From Salinivenus iranica (GTDB lineage Bacteria > Bacteroidota > Rhodothermia > Rhodothermales > Salinibacteraceae): a DNA stretch of 35,715 nt. Positions within the stretch are counted from its first letter, which is position 1. Every line of letters begins with the position of its first letter. The DNA lies in assembly GCA_002894665.1 (NCBI GenBank), contig NCRB01000026.1, positions 1-35,715 of the forward strand. Direction: 5' to 3'. The position numbers and the translations under genes were made by a program. The notes under the pieces were generated by a model. The model was not told the origin of the DNA. It was given only the letters and a program-made list of their open reading frames with translations, and searched no databases. Below, in pieces: positions 1-9,024 of the stretch.

Positions 1-420
1 CCCACCCGCCCCGCCTTCGTCAACCAAAAGGCCGCCTCGGCCATCCGCACCGACCTGCTCGGCCTGCTGAACGTGCCCCGCCTCTCGGAACTGGACCGTT
101 ACGACCTGTCGGCCCGCACCACGTTCGACGGCGACGTGCAGCGCCAGGTGACCGAGGTGCTCCGGCGCCTGCACGACCCCGACTACCTGCACCAGCAAGG
201 CCTGATCGGGAATCGCCTTCTGGCCTCGGGCGACCCGTCGGCCGTCACCTACTCGGTGGTGCTCTACGAGCGCGACTCGCTCGCCAACAAGCTGCGCGTG
301 CAGGCCGACACTTTCCCGGCCCCTTCGACGTGAACCGCGGCTCGAAGCTGGAGCTCGGCTCCACGGCCAAGCTCCGCCCCCTCATTACCTACCTCGAGCT
401 CGTCGAGGAGGCCTACGATG
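1..420 (+). pseudogene. Frameshifted, truncated class A penicillin-binding protein remnant
   Basis: The gene enters from the left edge. Frame 1 encodes a segment resembling the region just before the transpeptidase domain of large periplasmic glycosyltransferase/transpeptidase proteins (seen: LDRYDLSARTTFDGDVQRQV, then VVLYERDSLANKLRVQADTF). Frame 1 stops at 331, but the homologous reading continues in frame 3 from about 318 (PFDVNRGSKLELGSTAKLR). A frameshift therefore lies near 313-325. GSTAK fits the SxxK motif that carries the acylated serine in this family. After about residue AYDEH (near 420) none of the three plus frames looks like a transpeptidase, and no SxN or KTG motif follows, so the 3' part has been lost. 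The family builds and cross-links peptidoglycan; this copy would not make a working transpeptidase. The family call is fairly sure, the exact right limit is not. A sequencing error could explain the shift but not the missing domain. Confidence 0.7.
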
Positions 421-588
421 AGCACCGGGGCCGCGGCGGCTCAGCAGACCTGGGCGGCCTACCAGCAGGCCGAGGCCCGGCCCCATCGCAACCCGCGGTC
501 GAGGAACAGCCCCCGCCCGAGGATGCGCGCGTCGCCCCGCTCCCCTCGGGGCAGTCGCACCACACATCGGGGGCTGCATGTCCCCTCC

Positions 589-1407
589 TCATTGTCCATC
601 CGCCCCTCCGATCCCGACGTTCGTGCCGGCGGTTCGGGCACGCGACCCCACACTCACTCGCTCCGCCCGGAAGCCGATCCGGCGCTCGTACCCGTGGGTC
701 GACATCAGCACGGGATAGAACGGTTCGTCCGCCCGGCGCACGTCCCCGTCTTTTTCCGCGAACACCTCCCCCGCCTCCACCCGCTGGAAGTTATCGGCGA
801 GAAACCGGTAGCCCTGCCCCCGCTCCTCGCCGACCACCTTGTACACGTCGGGGCTCGACTCGACGGACTCGCGATCCACGAGGCCCTCGGCGGCCAAAAA
901 GTTGAGGAGGACGCGGTGGGCCGTGGTGGCGGCGCCCTCGTCGTCGTAGTAGCCGCACTCCACGGCCACGCCCGTCACCGCCTGCGTGACGCCGCCGCCC
1001 ATGTAACTGATGTCCACCACCCGGTCGAGGCCCGTCGAGCGGGCGAGGTGCACGGACGCCGCGTCCGTGCCCGCCACCACGGCGTACGGCCCGCCCCGCG
1101 ACTCGGTGGAGTGGAAGTCCAGCACCTTCGTCCCCGCCAATTCGTGGCCGAGGCGGGCCGCCAGACGTTCCTCGTGCCGGTCGCTGGACGCATCGCCCGG
1201 CATCACACGGTTGAGGTCGACGTCGCAGTAGCGATAGCCGAGCTTGAAGGCTCGCTCGTTGGCGAGAACAAACTTGAGCGGGGCCGTCAGCTCAACGTCG
1301 CTGGCCTTGAACCGGTTGAACGCATGCCAACCGCAGGTCTCATCCCCGTGTACGCAGGCGACAATTGTGTGCTGGGGACGGCCATCGCCAAGAGTCTCGA
1401 CGTGCAT
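589..1407 (-). CDS. Succinylglutamate desuccinylase/aspartoacylase-family zinc deacylase
   Basis: 272 aa, predicted zinc-dependent amide hydrolase of the AstE/AspA branch of the M14 carboxypeptidase fold. Visible motifs are HGDE (H20 and E23, two zinc ligands), DLNR (64-67), LDFHST with H99 as third ligand, and VAVECG with E150 as likely catalytic glutamate. Known family members remove an acyl group from N-acyl amino acids; which substrate this one uses cannot be told. The start chosen is the ATG at 1407, directly before a typical N-terminal strand. An in-frame GTG at 1452 would add 15 basic residues and is less likely. There is no signal peptide, so it is cytoplasmic. It is divergent from the secreted-protein gene at 1568, with about 160 bp between them, and ends just past the decayed PBP. 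Confidence 0.85.
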   Translation of the reverse strand: MHVETLGDGRPQHTIVACVHGDETCGWHAFNRFKASDVELTAPLKFVLANERAFKLGYRYCDVDLNRVMPGDASSDRHEERLAARLGHELAGTKVLDFHSTESRGGPYAVVAGTDAASVHLARSTGLDRVVDISYMGGGVTQAVTGVAVECGYYDDEGAATTAHRVLLNFLAAEGLVDRESVESSPDVYKVVGEERGQGYRFLADNFQRVEAGEVFAEKDGDVRRADEPFYPVLMSTHGYERRIGFRAERVSVGSRARTAGTNVGIGGADGQ

Positions 1408-1567
1408 GAACGAACGGGTACGTGAAAAAAACCGACTGCGGTATTCTCTCACCTTGGGTCGGCAGGGCAGTTCCAGCCCTCACCGAATCCTGTCATTCGA
1501 CCGACCGGAACCTACGGGAGGCCATCGGTTCGTATGGAACGGTTCTGTGTCCAAATCCCCACCCACC

Positions 1568-2341
1568 ATGCGCCTCATCCGTCGGACGTTCGTCCTGCTC
1601 CTCCTCTGCGGCCTCGGCGCCGGCCCCGTCGCCGCGCAGCCTACCACCGCGCCGGACACGCTGTCGCTCGATCAGGTCGACGGGTCCATGCTCCAGCCCA
1701 CCACGCTCCGGTACGACGTGACGGTGACGGCGGGCGGGCAGTCCCGCTCCTTCTCGGCCGTGCGCGCCCTCACCGCCACCCAGACCAACGGGCGCGACAC
1801 CTGGACCGTGACCGACCGCACCTCGCTCCCGCAGGCCACCGTCGTCGACTCGCTGGTGCTGGACCGCACCACCCTGCGCCCGGTGCTACGGCGACTGTCC
1901 GGCCCCATGACGATGTCTGTCTCCTACACCGACACCTCGGCGTCGGGCGCACTTCAACTGCGGGGCCGGTCGCAAAACATCGACGCGTCGTTCGACCGCC
2001 CCACCCTTGCCGGGGGCGCGAACGTGCGCATGGCCCTGGCCGGCCTGCCCCTGGCCCCCAACGCCTCCGCCGCCCTGCCCGTCTACAACGAACAGCAGCA
2101 GTCTGCGCAGACACTCCGATTCGACGTCACGGAGACGGACTCGGTCGACACCCCGGCGGGCACGTTCAACGCGTTCGTCGTGTCGATCGCGTCCTCGGGC
2201 GGCGGCCTCTGGGGCACGATGCACGTCCGACAGGCCGCCCCGCATCACATTGTGAAGTCGACCCTCACGCAGCCCGGCCCGCGGGGCGACCGCACGTTCA
2301 CCCGCACCCTGACCTCGATCGACGACGGTACGAAAAACTGA
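1568..2341 (+). CDS. Secreted protein of unknown function (DUF3108-like)
   Basis: 257 aa. An N-terminal signal peptide is clear: two arginines, a leucine-rich core and an AxA-type site ending VAAQ (about residue 24), so the product is exported to the periplasm or outer membrane. The mature part is rich in threonine, serine and beta-strand-like alternation and has no catalytic motif that I recognise. The segment DSVDTPAGTFNAFVVSI near residue 200 resembles the conserved stretch of DUF3108-type proteins, which are predicted beta-barrel-like periplasmic proteins of unknown role; this assignment is tentative. The ATG at 1568 was chosen because it starts the signal peptide, although the frame stays open upstream. 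The SMP-30-like gene follows 61 bp downstream on the same strand, so the two may be co-transcribed. Confidence 0.75.
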   Translation: MRLIRRTFVLLLLCGLGAGPVAAQPTTAPDTLSLDQVDGSMLQPTTLRYDVTVTAGGQSRSFSAVRALTATQTNGRDTWTVTDRTSLPQATVVDSLVLDRTTLRPVLRRLSGPMTMSVSYTDTSASGALQLRGRSQNIDASFDRPTLAGGANVRMALAGLPLAPNASAALPVYNEQQQSAQTLRFDVTETDSVDTPAGTFNAFVVSIASSGGGLWGTMHVRQAAPHHIVKSTLTQPGPRGDRTFTRTLTSIDDGTKN

Positions 2342-2402
2342 CCGTCCCCTGCAGTCCCGCATCCCGTTTCGCCCCGCTCTCTCCTCGACTGCTCTTCGGC
2401 CC

Positions 2403-3338
2403 ATGTCTCGTCTCGCCTCCATCGCCCCTCGCCCCTCCCCCGGGCCTCTCGCCGGGGCGCTGCTGCTCTTTGCGCTCGGCCTGGGGGGCCTTTCCGGCGC
2501 CCCGGCCCACGCCCAACCGTCCCCGGTGCCCGAGGACGCGAGCGTGGAGCGCATTGCCGGCGGGCTTGAGTTTACCGAAGGGCCCATCTGGTACGAGGGG
2601 CGTCTCCTCTTCAGCGACATCCCCGCCGACCGGGTCTACGAGTGGACGCCCGAGGACAGCGTGAGCGTGTTTCTGGAGCCGTCGGGGCGCGCCAACGGCC
2701 TGGCCGTCGACACTGCGGGGCGCCTCCTCCTCGCCCAGCACGACGGGCAGGTGGGCCGGTACGCCGACGGCTCCGTCGAGTCGCTGGTCGCGGAGTACGA
2801 GGGGCAGCGGCTCAACAGCCCCAACGACCTGGACGTGGCGAGCGACGGCACGCTCTACTTTACCGACCCGCCCTACGGGGTGGACGAGGCGAACCGGGCG
2901 CTCGACTTCTCGGGCGTCTATCGCCTCTCGCCAAACGGCGCCCTGACCCTCCTCACAAAAAAGTTCTCTCGCCCCAACGGCATCGTCCTCTCCCCCGACG
3001 CGTCGGTATTGTACGTCAACGACTCGGGCGAGACCGTAATCTGGGCGTACGACGTGACAGAGGACGGCACCCTCACGAATGGACGCCAGTTCGCGGCGCC
3101 CCAGGCGGAGGCCGACGGGACGACCGACGGCATGGCAATTGACGAACACGGGGCGCTCTACACCACGGGCCCGGGCGGCGTGTGGATCTACGCGCCCAAC
3201 GGCACGCTGCTCGACCGGATCTCCGTGCCGGAGGCCCCGACCAACGTCGCCTTCGGCGGCCCGGACCGCCAGACGCTCTTCGTTACGGCCCCGCCCAACG
3301 TGTACCGGGTGCGCCTCGCGGTGCCGGGGGCGAAGTAG
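2403..3338 (+). CDS. SMP-30/gluconolactonase-family lactonase, exported
   Basis: 311 aa. A long hydrophobic signal peptide (about residues 15-38, ending AHAQ) precedes a six-bladed beta-propeller of the SMP-30/gluconolaconase/LRE family. Family metal and substrate residues are visible: E59 in FTEGPIW, N141 in SPNDLD, N192 in RPNGIV and D242 in TDGMAID. These enzymes open sugar lactones, typically gluconolactone, to the acid using a divalent cation; the actual lactone is not deducible. Export suggests it acts outside the cytoplasm. The neighbouring downstream convergent remnant is from a Gfo/Idh/MocA sugar oxidoreductase, a common partner of lactonases, so this may be what is left of a sugar-oxidation locus (inference). 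The upstream gene lies 61 bp away on the same strand. Confidence 0.9.
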   Translation: MSRLASIAPRPSPGPLAGALLLFALGLGGLSGAPAHAQPSPVPEDASVERIAGGLEFTEGPIWYEGRLLFSDIPADRVYEWTPEDSVSVFLEPSGRANGLAVDTAGRLLLAQHDGQVGRYADGSVESLVAEYEGQRLNSPNDLDVASDGTLYFTDPPYGVDEANRALDFSGVYRLSPNGALTLLTKKFSRPNGIVLSPDASVLYVNDSGETVIWAYDVTEDGTLTNGRQFAAPQAEADGTTDGMAIDEHGALYTTGPGGVWIYAPNGTLLDRISVPEAPTNVAFGGPDRQTLFVTAPPNVYRVRLAVPGAK

Positions 3339-3350
3339 AGAGGGCGAGGG

Positions 3351-3579
3351 CTACGCACCGGGCGGCGTGTAGGACGCATCGACCCAGGCCTGCCGGCGAC
3401 TGCTTTCGAGGGCCGTCTCAACGAAATGGACGCCGCGACTTTTCGGGGTCGGAGGAGAAGGCCCCGGCCACGAGCACCATCTCGCCGTTGAGGGCCGCCG
3501 CCGAGCGGTGGATGTCCCCGATAAAGGCGCCGGGCCCGCCCCCCACCATGCCGTAGCGAATCTTTCGGTCGAGTGCCAT
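3351..3579 (-). pseudogene. Gfo/Idh/MocA oxidoreductase remnant with large internal deletion
   Basis: Reading the minus strand from the ATG at 3579 gives about 50 residues typical of the Gfo/Idh/MocA N-terminus: a beta strand then [14 protein letters not shown], a Rossmann NAD-binding glycine motif, followed by [15 protein letters not shown]. The frame then runs to a stop at 3418-3420. Immediately after, in another frame, the sequence reads [19 protein letters not shown] and stops at 3351, which looks like the extreme C-terminus of the same family. Intact members are about 330-400 aa, so roughly 300 central residues, including the catalytic lysine region, are missing. The junction lies near 3430-3445. 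The product cannot be functional. The N-terminal match is strong to my eye; the C-terminal match is weaker. It sits tail to tail with the SMP-30 gene and downstream of the S9 peptidase gene. Confidence 0.7.
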
Positions 3580-3630
3580 GCGGGTCGTTGCGCAAGAGAT
3601 TCCAAGGACGTGTGGGCTCCGGGCCTCCAG

Positions 3631-3654
3631 CGCCCCGCCCCGCGTCGGGGGGCG
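3631..3654 (-). terminator. GC-rich hairpin after the S9 peptidase gene
   Basis: CGCCCC (3631-3636) pairs with GGGGCG (3649-3654), with further GC pairing inside. It lies about 20 bp beyond the stop codon of the minus-strand peptidase gene, where a terminator would be expected. No clear U tract follows, so it may only stabilise the transcript end, or mean little in such GC-rich DNA. Confidence 0.3.
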
Positions 3655-3670
3655 GCGTCCGCGGGAGGAG

Positions 3671-6484
3671 CTAGCGGGCGGTCGGAGACGCCCCCTCGGC
3701 CTCCGTCTGCCGTTCCACCTGCTCGAGGAACGGCACGCCCTCCTGAATCCAGGCCGGGCCCTCGTCGTCCATCAGGTAGTAGTCGAACCACTCCAGCACC
3801 CGATTTCGGTAATCGACCGTGTTCTTGTCTTTTTTGCTGAGGCCGTGGTTCTCACCGTCGTAGACGAGGAACGCGAGCTGCTTATCCGCCCGGCGGGCCG
3901 CGTTGTAGAACTCAACGCCCTGGTTGAACTCCACCGCGCCGTCGTCGGTGCCCTGGGCGACCAGGAGGGGCGTGTTCATCGATTCGATGTGGTGGAGGGG
4001 CGAGTTGGCCACGTAGGCGTCCATGTCCTCCCACGGCGGCCCCCCCATTCGGCCCTGACTCATCTCGAAGATGCGGGCATCGGTGCCCCCGCTCCGCCAG
4101 TAGATGGAGTTGTACATCGACACCATGTTGGTGAGCGGGGCGCCGGCCACCGCGGTCTCGAAGATGTCGGTCTGCGTGACGGTGAACGTGGTCTGGTAGC
4201 CGCCCCAGGAGTGCCCCACCAGCCCCATCCGCGCCGTATCGACGGCGGCGGTTTCGGCGGCGGCCTGCACGCCCGGCACGATGGCGTCGACCGCCGAGTT
4301 GCCCGGGTCGCGGGGGCGGTACGTAATGTCGGGCTGGAAGACGACGTAGCCCTCCTGCGTGAACGCGGTTGTGTTGTAGGGGGATTTTCGCGTGGGCACC
4401 ACATAGCTCCGGGCCTGGGGCGAGCGCGTCTCGTAGACGTAGGTGATCATCGGATAGCGCTTCTCCGGATCGTAGTCCGCCGGGTAGAAGAGCGCGCCCT
4501 GCAGCTTCTGGCCGTTGGCATTGCGGAAGGAGACGAGCTCGGAGCGGCCCCAGGCGTAGTCGTCCTGGAACGGATTCGTGTGTGTCACCTGCCGCGCGTC
4601 GGCGAGCTGCGGCCCGGCCCGGAAGTAGTCGGGGGAGTCCTCAAAGTCCTCCACGCGATAGGTGTAGACACGGGCGGAGTCGGCCTTCGTGAGGCCGGCC
4701 ACCCTCTTCGGCCTCCACACGAGGCGCTCCGGCGTATCGGCGAGCGCGGACGCCCGGGCGTAGCCGTGCTCCTCGGTCCACTCGTCGTAGAGGTCCCAGT
4801 AGATCGGCTCGTTGCGCGGGATCACGTCCGGCTCGCCCGGCGCCTCGTCCTGCAGGTCCACGTAGCGGTGCCGCACCGAGTCGGCGCGGCCCGAGGTGAG
4901 GCGCTCGGTGGACGCCCCGTCCGGTGCGACCCGCCACACGTCGTACTCACTGTAGACGAGCACCGACCGGTCGCCCGCCGTCCACCCGGCGATGCCAAAG
5001 GGCGGCTTCTGCTCCACGGTGTGGTCGTCGTCCACGTCCACGACGGGGACGGGCACCTCCTCGGTAATCGTGGCGGTGGCCTCCTGCTGGAGGTCGTAGG
5101 CGTGATACTGATCGTCTTTCAGCCAGAGCAGGTAGCGGCCGTTCGGGCTTGGGCCCTCAAAGAACTGCACCTTCTCGGCGACCTGCTCGCGCTCGCCCGT
5201 CGCCACGTCGATGGTGTAGAGGTCGTGGTAGACCGGGCCGAACATGCGCTCCTCGCGGTAGGGCGTCTGGTCGAGGCCCACGGCCCGGGTGCCGCCGTGG
5301 AGGACCTGCACGTCTTCGGTCAATTCGGTGCCGAGGCGCGTCCAGCGAGCCTCACCGCTGCGGCCGAGGTGCCAGGCAGTGAGATAGTTTTCTTCTCGAT
5401 CCTGCTCGGCCTGCACCTCCTGGCGCGGGATGATCTCGACGTCGCTGGTGTGCCACACCTTGACCTCGGCGGGGCCGTAGTCCTTCAACGAGTCGGCGGC
5501 CGCGGAGTCGGCCGGGGCCGTGTCCGGCGCGACGGCCTCCCGCTTCTGGACGCCGAAGAAGAGGCGGTCGCGCTCGGCGGCCCACTCCGGCGGGCGGTAG
5601 TCCACGATGCGGAGCGAGTCGGGGAAGGCGCCCGCGGTCGCCGGGTCAAACTGACGGCGCTCGGGCGCACCGTCGTTGAGGCCGGTCCAGGCGAGCACCA
5701 CGTGGGTCTCGTGCTCCCAATCGTCGGTGTCGCGCGCCCGCAGCGCGGCGAGGTCGTCCTCGCCGGGCCGCCAGGAAAGGCCGGTGTAGTCGGCGGGCGT
5801 GGAGGCGAGCGTCCGCAGTTGGCCGGTGGCCGCGTCGTAGAGGCGCACGCCGTTTCCGGTCTCGGTCCGGCCGTCGATGGTGAGCGCGAGGTGCGGGGCC
5901 TCGTGCTGCCACGCCATGTCGGCCACGTTGCCGAAGCTGGTGTAGGTCTCGGCCTGCAGGTCGCGGACCAGCAGGTCGGCCCCGCGCAGGTCGTCGGGGG
6001 CCTCCTGGGGCGGGTAGCGGCGCATGGCGAGGTAGCGCCCGCCGTCGCTAAAGGCAAAGTCCGACACCGCGGGGACGACGGTCGTGTCGCCGGTGGCCAG
6101 GTTCAGCACCCCCAGCGTGCGGCGGACGGGCGTCTCTTCCTTCCGCCGCTTCGTGCGCTTCTCCTCCGACATCCCGATCGAGTACGCGAGCCACTGCCCG
6201 TCGGCCGAGAAGGCCGGGCTGCGCCCGAAGGCCACGGTGCGCGTGGTGTCGCGCTGGGTGTGGTGGATGCGCAGCTCGTGCCGGCCGTTCACGCGGCGGA
6301 CGGGGGTCGCCATCCAGGTGCCCTCGGGCGAGAGGGTTGCCTCGCCCAGTCGCTCCCACTGCCCATAATCGGCCTCCTCCAGCGTGGAATCGGGCGACTG
6401 GGCCGTGACGGGCGGCCCCGCAGTCGCCGTGAGCAGAAAGGCGAGGAGGACCACGAGCGACGGGCGCACGATCTTGAAACGCAT
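3671..6484 (-). CDS. Exported S9-family (prolyl oligopeptidase-type) serine peptidase
   Basis: 937 aa. The signal peptide is about residues 1-29 (basic start, leucine-rich core, VTAQ end), so it is periplasmic or surface-exposed. The N-terminal two thirds look like the beta-propeller of S9 peptidases, with repeated Asp/Trp-rich blades. The C-terminal alpha/beta-hydrolase domain holds the triad S759 (GHSWGG), D848 (QGTDDGAV) and H880 (ENHG). Family enzymes cleave short peptides, often after proline or as dipeptidyl or oligopeptidases; specificity is not deducible here. About 940 aa matches the large secreted S9 proteins of Bacteroidota. The gene lies 123 bp downstream of a TonB receptor on the same strand, so the pair may transport and trim the same peptide substrate (inference). 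A long open frame runs antisense to it but reflects only the GC-rich codon pattern. Confidence 0.92.
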   Translation of the reverse strand: MRFKIVRPSLVVLLAFLLTATAGPPVTAQSPDSTLEEADYGQWERLGEATLSPEGTWMATPVRRVNGRHELRIHHTQRDTTRTVAFGRSPAFSADGQWLAYSIGMSEEKRTKRRKEETPVRRTLGVLNLATGDTTVVPAVSDFAFSDGGRYLAMRRYPPQEAPDDLRGADLLVRDLQAETYTSFGNVADMAWQHEAPHLALTIDGRTETGNGVRLYDAATGQLRTLASTPADYTGLSWRPGEDDLAALRARDTDDWEHETHVVLAWTGLNDGAPERRQFDPATAGAFPDSLRIVDYRPPEWAAERDRLFFGVQKREAVAPDTAPADSAAADSLKDYGPAEVKVWHTSDVEIIPRQEVQAEQDREENYLTAWHLGRSGEARWTRLGTELTEDVQVLHGGTRAVGLDQTPYREERMFGPVYHDLYTIDVATGEREQVAEKVQFFEGPSPNGRYLLWLKDDQYHAYDLQQEATATITEEVPVPVVDVDDDHTVEQKPPFGIAGWTAGDRSVLVYSEYDVWRVAPDGASTERLTSGRADSVRHRYVDLQDEAPGEPDVIPRNEPIYWDLYDEWTEEHGYARASALADTPERLVWRPKRVAGLTKADSARVYTYRVEDFEDSPDYFRAGPQLADARQVTHTNPFQDDYAWGRSELVSFRNANGQKLQGALFYPADYDPEKRYPMITYVYETRSPQARSYVVPTRKSPYNTTAFTQEGYVVFQPDITYRPRDPGNSAVDAIVPGVQAAAETAAVDTARMGLVGHSWGGYQTTFTVTQTDIFETAVAGAPLTNMVSMYNSIYWRSGGTDARIFEMSQGRMGGPPWEDMDAYVANSPLHHIESMNTPLLVAQGTDDGAVEFNQGVEFYNAARRADKQLAFLVYDGENHGLSKKDKNTVDYRNRVLEWFDYYLMDDEGPAWIQEGVPFLEQVERQTEAEGASPTAR

Positions 6485-6607
6485 CGGGAATCGCGGATCG
6501 GCGGAAGAGCGCGAGCAGTCGTCGGTTGAAGCGGCGGGGACGGCCCGACTGTTCCGGCTGGCCCACAGGGCGGACCACAGACGCGCCGACGCGTCGCTAG
6601 GGGGCTG

Positions 6608-8539
6608 CTACAACTGCACCGAGGCGCCGACCAGCAGCGTGCGGCCCGGCAGGGGCGCGTCGAAGATCTCGCTGTACTCCCGGTCGAAGGCGTTGCGGAG
6701 TTCGAGGGACAGCGTGGTGCGGGCGCCCGAGAGCCGCGTCGTGTAGCCCAGTCGCCCGTGCACCACGCCGTAGCGGTCGGTGGCCAGGGGCGCGTCGCGC
6801 TGGCGGTCCTTCCACAGGCCCTGCAGGCCGAGGGTGACGGCCCCCGCGGTCAGCGAGGCACTGCCCTGCACCTGGTGGCGGGCGCTGTTGAGGCCGTACT
6901 TGTAGGCGTCGGGCCCTCGCGCCGCATCGAGGGTGGCGTCGAGGAGCGTGTAGGCCGCGTTCAGGTTGAGGCCCACCGCGCCGAGGCGTCGATCAAAGGA
7001 CAGTTCCGATTCGAGGCCCGTCGTGGTGGTGCGGTCAAGATTCTGGGCCTGAAAGAAGTCGGGCCCCGACGCCTGTTCCTGCAACGAGTAGTCGATGGCG
7101 TTGTCCGTGGTGCGGTGAAAGCCGGTCACCGAGAGCGACAGGTGTGCCGGCAGGCGCACGTCGGCTCCCGCCTCGCCCGACCACGCCGTCTCGGCGTCCA
7201 GGTTCGCATTCCCCCGGTTGGTCGCGGAGTTGATGTAGCGCTCCACATAGTTCGGGGCCCGCACCACGCGGCCGCCGCCGGCCCGCAGCGTGACGGGGCC
7301 AAGACCGTAGGCCAAGTAGAGCTGCGGCGTCGGCTCCACGCCGTACACCGGGTCGTAGTCGACGCGCGTGCTCTGGTTGACGGTGAGGCGCGAGGTGGCC
7401 CGCCACTGCAGGTTCACGAACGCCCCCGCCGAGGGATCGCTGTGAATCCCGTCGCGGTTGCTGTCCACCCCTCGCAGGCCGGCGTCGGCTCCTCCCGTGA
7501 CGCGCACGGCGCCCAGCGTGTGGGACGCCTGCCCCTGCACCTGAACGCGACGGCTGATGTGCCGGTTGGAGCCGCTCGTGGCGCTGTAGGTGTACCGGTC
7601 GCGGTGCTGCTTGGCGAACGCTTGCACCCGCCAGGGCGTGTCCGCCCCACTGTTGCTCGACAGGCGGCTCTGCAGCCAGAACGTAGAGGTCGCCTCCCGG
7701 GCCCGGTCGCTGGGAAAGTTTGTGTAGTAGTGGTAGGCCCCGAACTCGCGGTCGTCCCCCCCCGCCCGGGTGTACCAGGTGGCGTCGCCCAGGTCGCGGG
7801 CAAGCGCCACGGTGCCGGCGCGTCGCTGAAAGTCGGTGCGGACGGTGGAGCCGTCGTCATACGTCACCGGCTGGCCGTCCGACCGGATCGTCTGCCCGTC
7901 GCTGCCCTGCGCGGTGGCCGCCGCGCTCACCGCCGTGCGGCCCCCAACGTGGCGGGCCGCAACGCCGCCCTCGTAGAGCGCATTCTTGCCGTAGCGTCCG
8001 TCGGCGCGGGCCGAGAGGCCCCCGTCGTCCATGGCGCCGCTCCGCAGGGCCGTTTTGGTGATCAGGTGCACCACGCCGCCGAGGGCGTCGGGGCCGTAGA
8101 GGGCCGTGGCGGGGCCGTGCAGCACCTCCACGCGGGCGATCTCCGAGAGGGGCACCGGCAGGTCCATGAGGAAATGGCCGGTGTACGGGTCGTTGACCCG
8201 GGCCCCGTCGAGCAGGAGCAGGACCCCGTTGAACGTGGACCCGCGCATCGTGAGGTCGCTCTGCACGCCGAAGCCGCCGCGGCTCTGCACGTCGAGTCCG
8301 CCCACCTGGTCGAGCAGCTGGTCGACACTGTTGACGGAGAGCGCCTCGATGTCCTCCCGGGTGTAGACGCTCACGCGGCGTCCGGTTTCCTGCGCGGCCG
8401 AGACGGTGCGCGAGGCGGTCACGACGACGCTATCCGGTAGTTGCACCGCAAACGCGACCTCTGCGGTGTCGGGGGCCTGTCCCTGAACCGGAAAAACAAC
8501 GGCACAGGCACAGGCGACGAGGAAGAGGAACCGATGCAT
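6608..8539 (-). CDS. TonB-dependent outer-membrane receptor, BtuB/CirA-like
   Basis: 643 aa. The signal peptide is about residues 1-21 (ending VQGQ). Next come a TonB-box-like stretch (DSVVVTASR, 36-44) and a plug domain (about 50-165) with the usual features: DQLLDQVGGLDVQSRGG, MRGSTFNGVLLLLDG and RVEVLHGPATALYGPDALGG. The rest is a beta-barrel ending in hydrophobic strand residues (LLVGASVQL). Such receptors import chelated metals, vitamin B12 or other large ligands using TonB energy. The plug style is BtuB-like, but I found no clear cobalamin riboswitch in the leader, so the ligand is unknown. The ATG at 8539 was chosen for the signal peptide; the frame stays open upstream to 8884. Upstream lies a divergent second receptor gene, downstream the S9 peptidase. 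Confidence 0.92.
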   Translation of the reverse strand: MHRFLFLVACACAVVFPVQGQAPDTAEVAFAVQLPDSVVVTASRTVSAAQETGRRVSVYTREDIEALSVNSVDQLLDQVGGLDVQSRGGFGVQSDLTMRGSTFNGVLLLLDGARVNDPYTGHFLMDLPVPLSEIARVEVLHGPATALYGPDALGGVVHLITKTALRSGAMDDGGLSARADGRYGKNALYEGGVAARHVGGRTAVSAAATAQGSDGQTIRSDGQPVTYDDGSTVRTDFQRRAGTVALARDLGDATWYTRAGGDDREFGAYHYYTNFPSDRAREATSTFWLQSRLSSNSGADTPWRVQAFAKQHRDRYTYSATSGSNRHISRRVQVQGQASHTLGAVRVTGGADAGLRGVDSNRDGIHSDPSAGAFVNLQWRATSRLTVNQSTRVDYDPVYGVEPTPQLYLAYGLGPVTLRAGGGRVVRAPNYVERYINSATNRGNANLDAETAWSGEAGADVRLPAHLSLSVTGFHRTTDNAIDYSLQEQASGPDFFQAQNLDRTTTTGLESELSFDRRLGAVGLNLNAAYTLLDATLDAARGPDAYKYGLNSARHQVQGSASLTAGAVTLGLQGLWKDRQRDAPLATDRYGVVHGRLGYTTRLSGARTTLSLELRNAFDREYSEIFDAPLPGRTLLVGASVQL

Positions 8540-9024
8540 GGGGAGCAGAGAGTCGTACAACAACAATCGAACCCGCTGAACGAGCGGGCACGGGGCGGGA
8601 TCCTCTGTCAACCCATCGTAAACTTTAGGCCCGCGCACCAACAAAACCCGCTGCCTCGCAACGAGAACCGGCTGCCCGCCTCGCGAGGGGCCGTGCCCCC
8701 TGTTGATCCTGCCCCGAGGGGCCGTCGTGTTGGCGACGGGCGGCGTACGCCCTTTCCAGTCGGGTCGGGGTGACGCCCCTCCCCCGATCGGGGGCTGCAA
8801 CGGGCTCGTTGAGTCTGCTTCGGGAGGCCGTCCGGACGGATCACCCCCTTCGGCCCCGCGTGCCATTTCTGATTGGTTCCCCATCGATCGTTCGACTCTG
8901 CCCGCATACCGCCCCGAACGGCCCGGCGGGATGCGGCTTCTCGCCCCGCCGGTGCCCGCTCACAGTTCGTTCGGGCCGGCGCGGATGCGTCCGATACACT
9001 GCCTTGCGACCCCGATCTTCCTTC
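8540..9024. other. 485-bp divergent intergenic region between two TonB receptor genes
   Basis: The region must hold the control elements for both receptors. I see a hairpin (CCCGCT 8572-8577 / AGCGGG 8583-8588) in the leader of the minus-strand receptor and a perfect 14-bp palindrome, CCCCCGATCGGGGG, at 8781-8794, a possible operator. The only AT-leaning patch is near 8615-8625. I looked for the conserved core and B12 box of a cobalamin riboswitch, and for TPP signatures, on both strands and did not find convincing ones. Short open frames here have arginine- and proline-rich compositions and look non-coding. The promoters cannot be placed with confidence. Confidence 0.5.

Noticed and set aside
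3578-6529. A 983-codon open frame on the plus strand opposite the S9 peptidase gene
   Set aside because: Its product is rich in Arg, His, Val and Gly without domain features, and the minus frame has a complete catalytic triad and signal peptide. Long antisense frames are expected in such GC-rich codon-biased genes.
8560-8600. tRNA-like GGGTTCGATT (minus strand)
   Set aside because: No T-arm, acceptor or anticodon stems pair around it.
8540-8880. Cobalamin riboswitch in the leader of the BtuB-like receptor
   Set aside because: A CAGGATC-like piece is present, but the conserved core and the B12-box order are missing on both strands.
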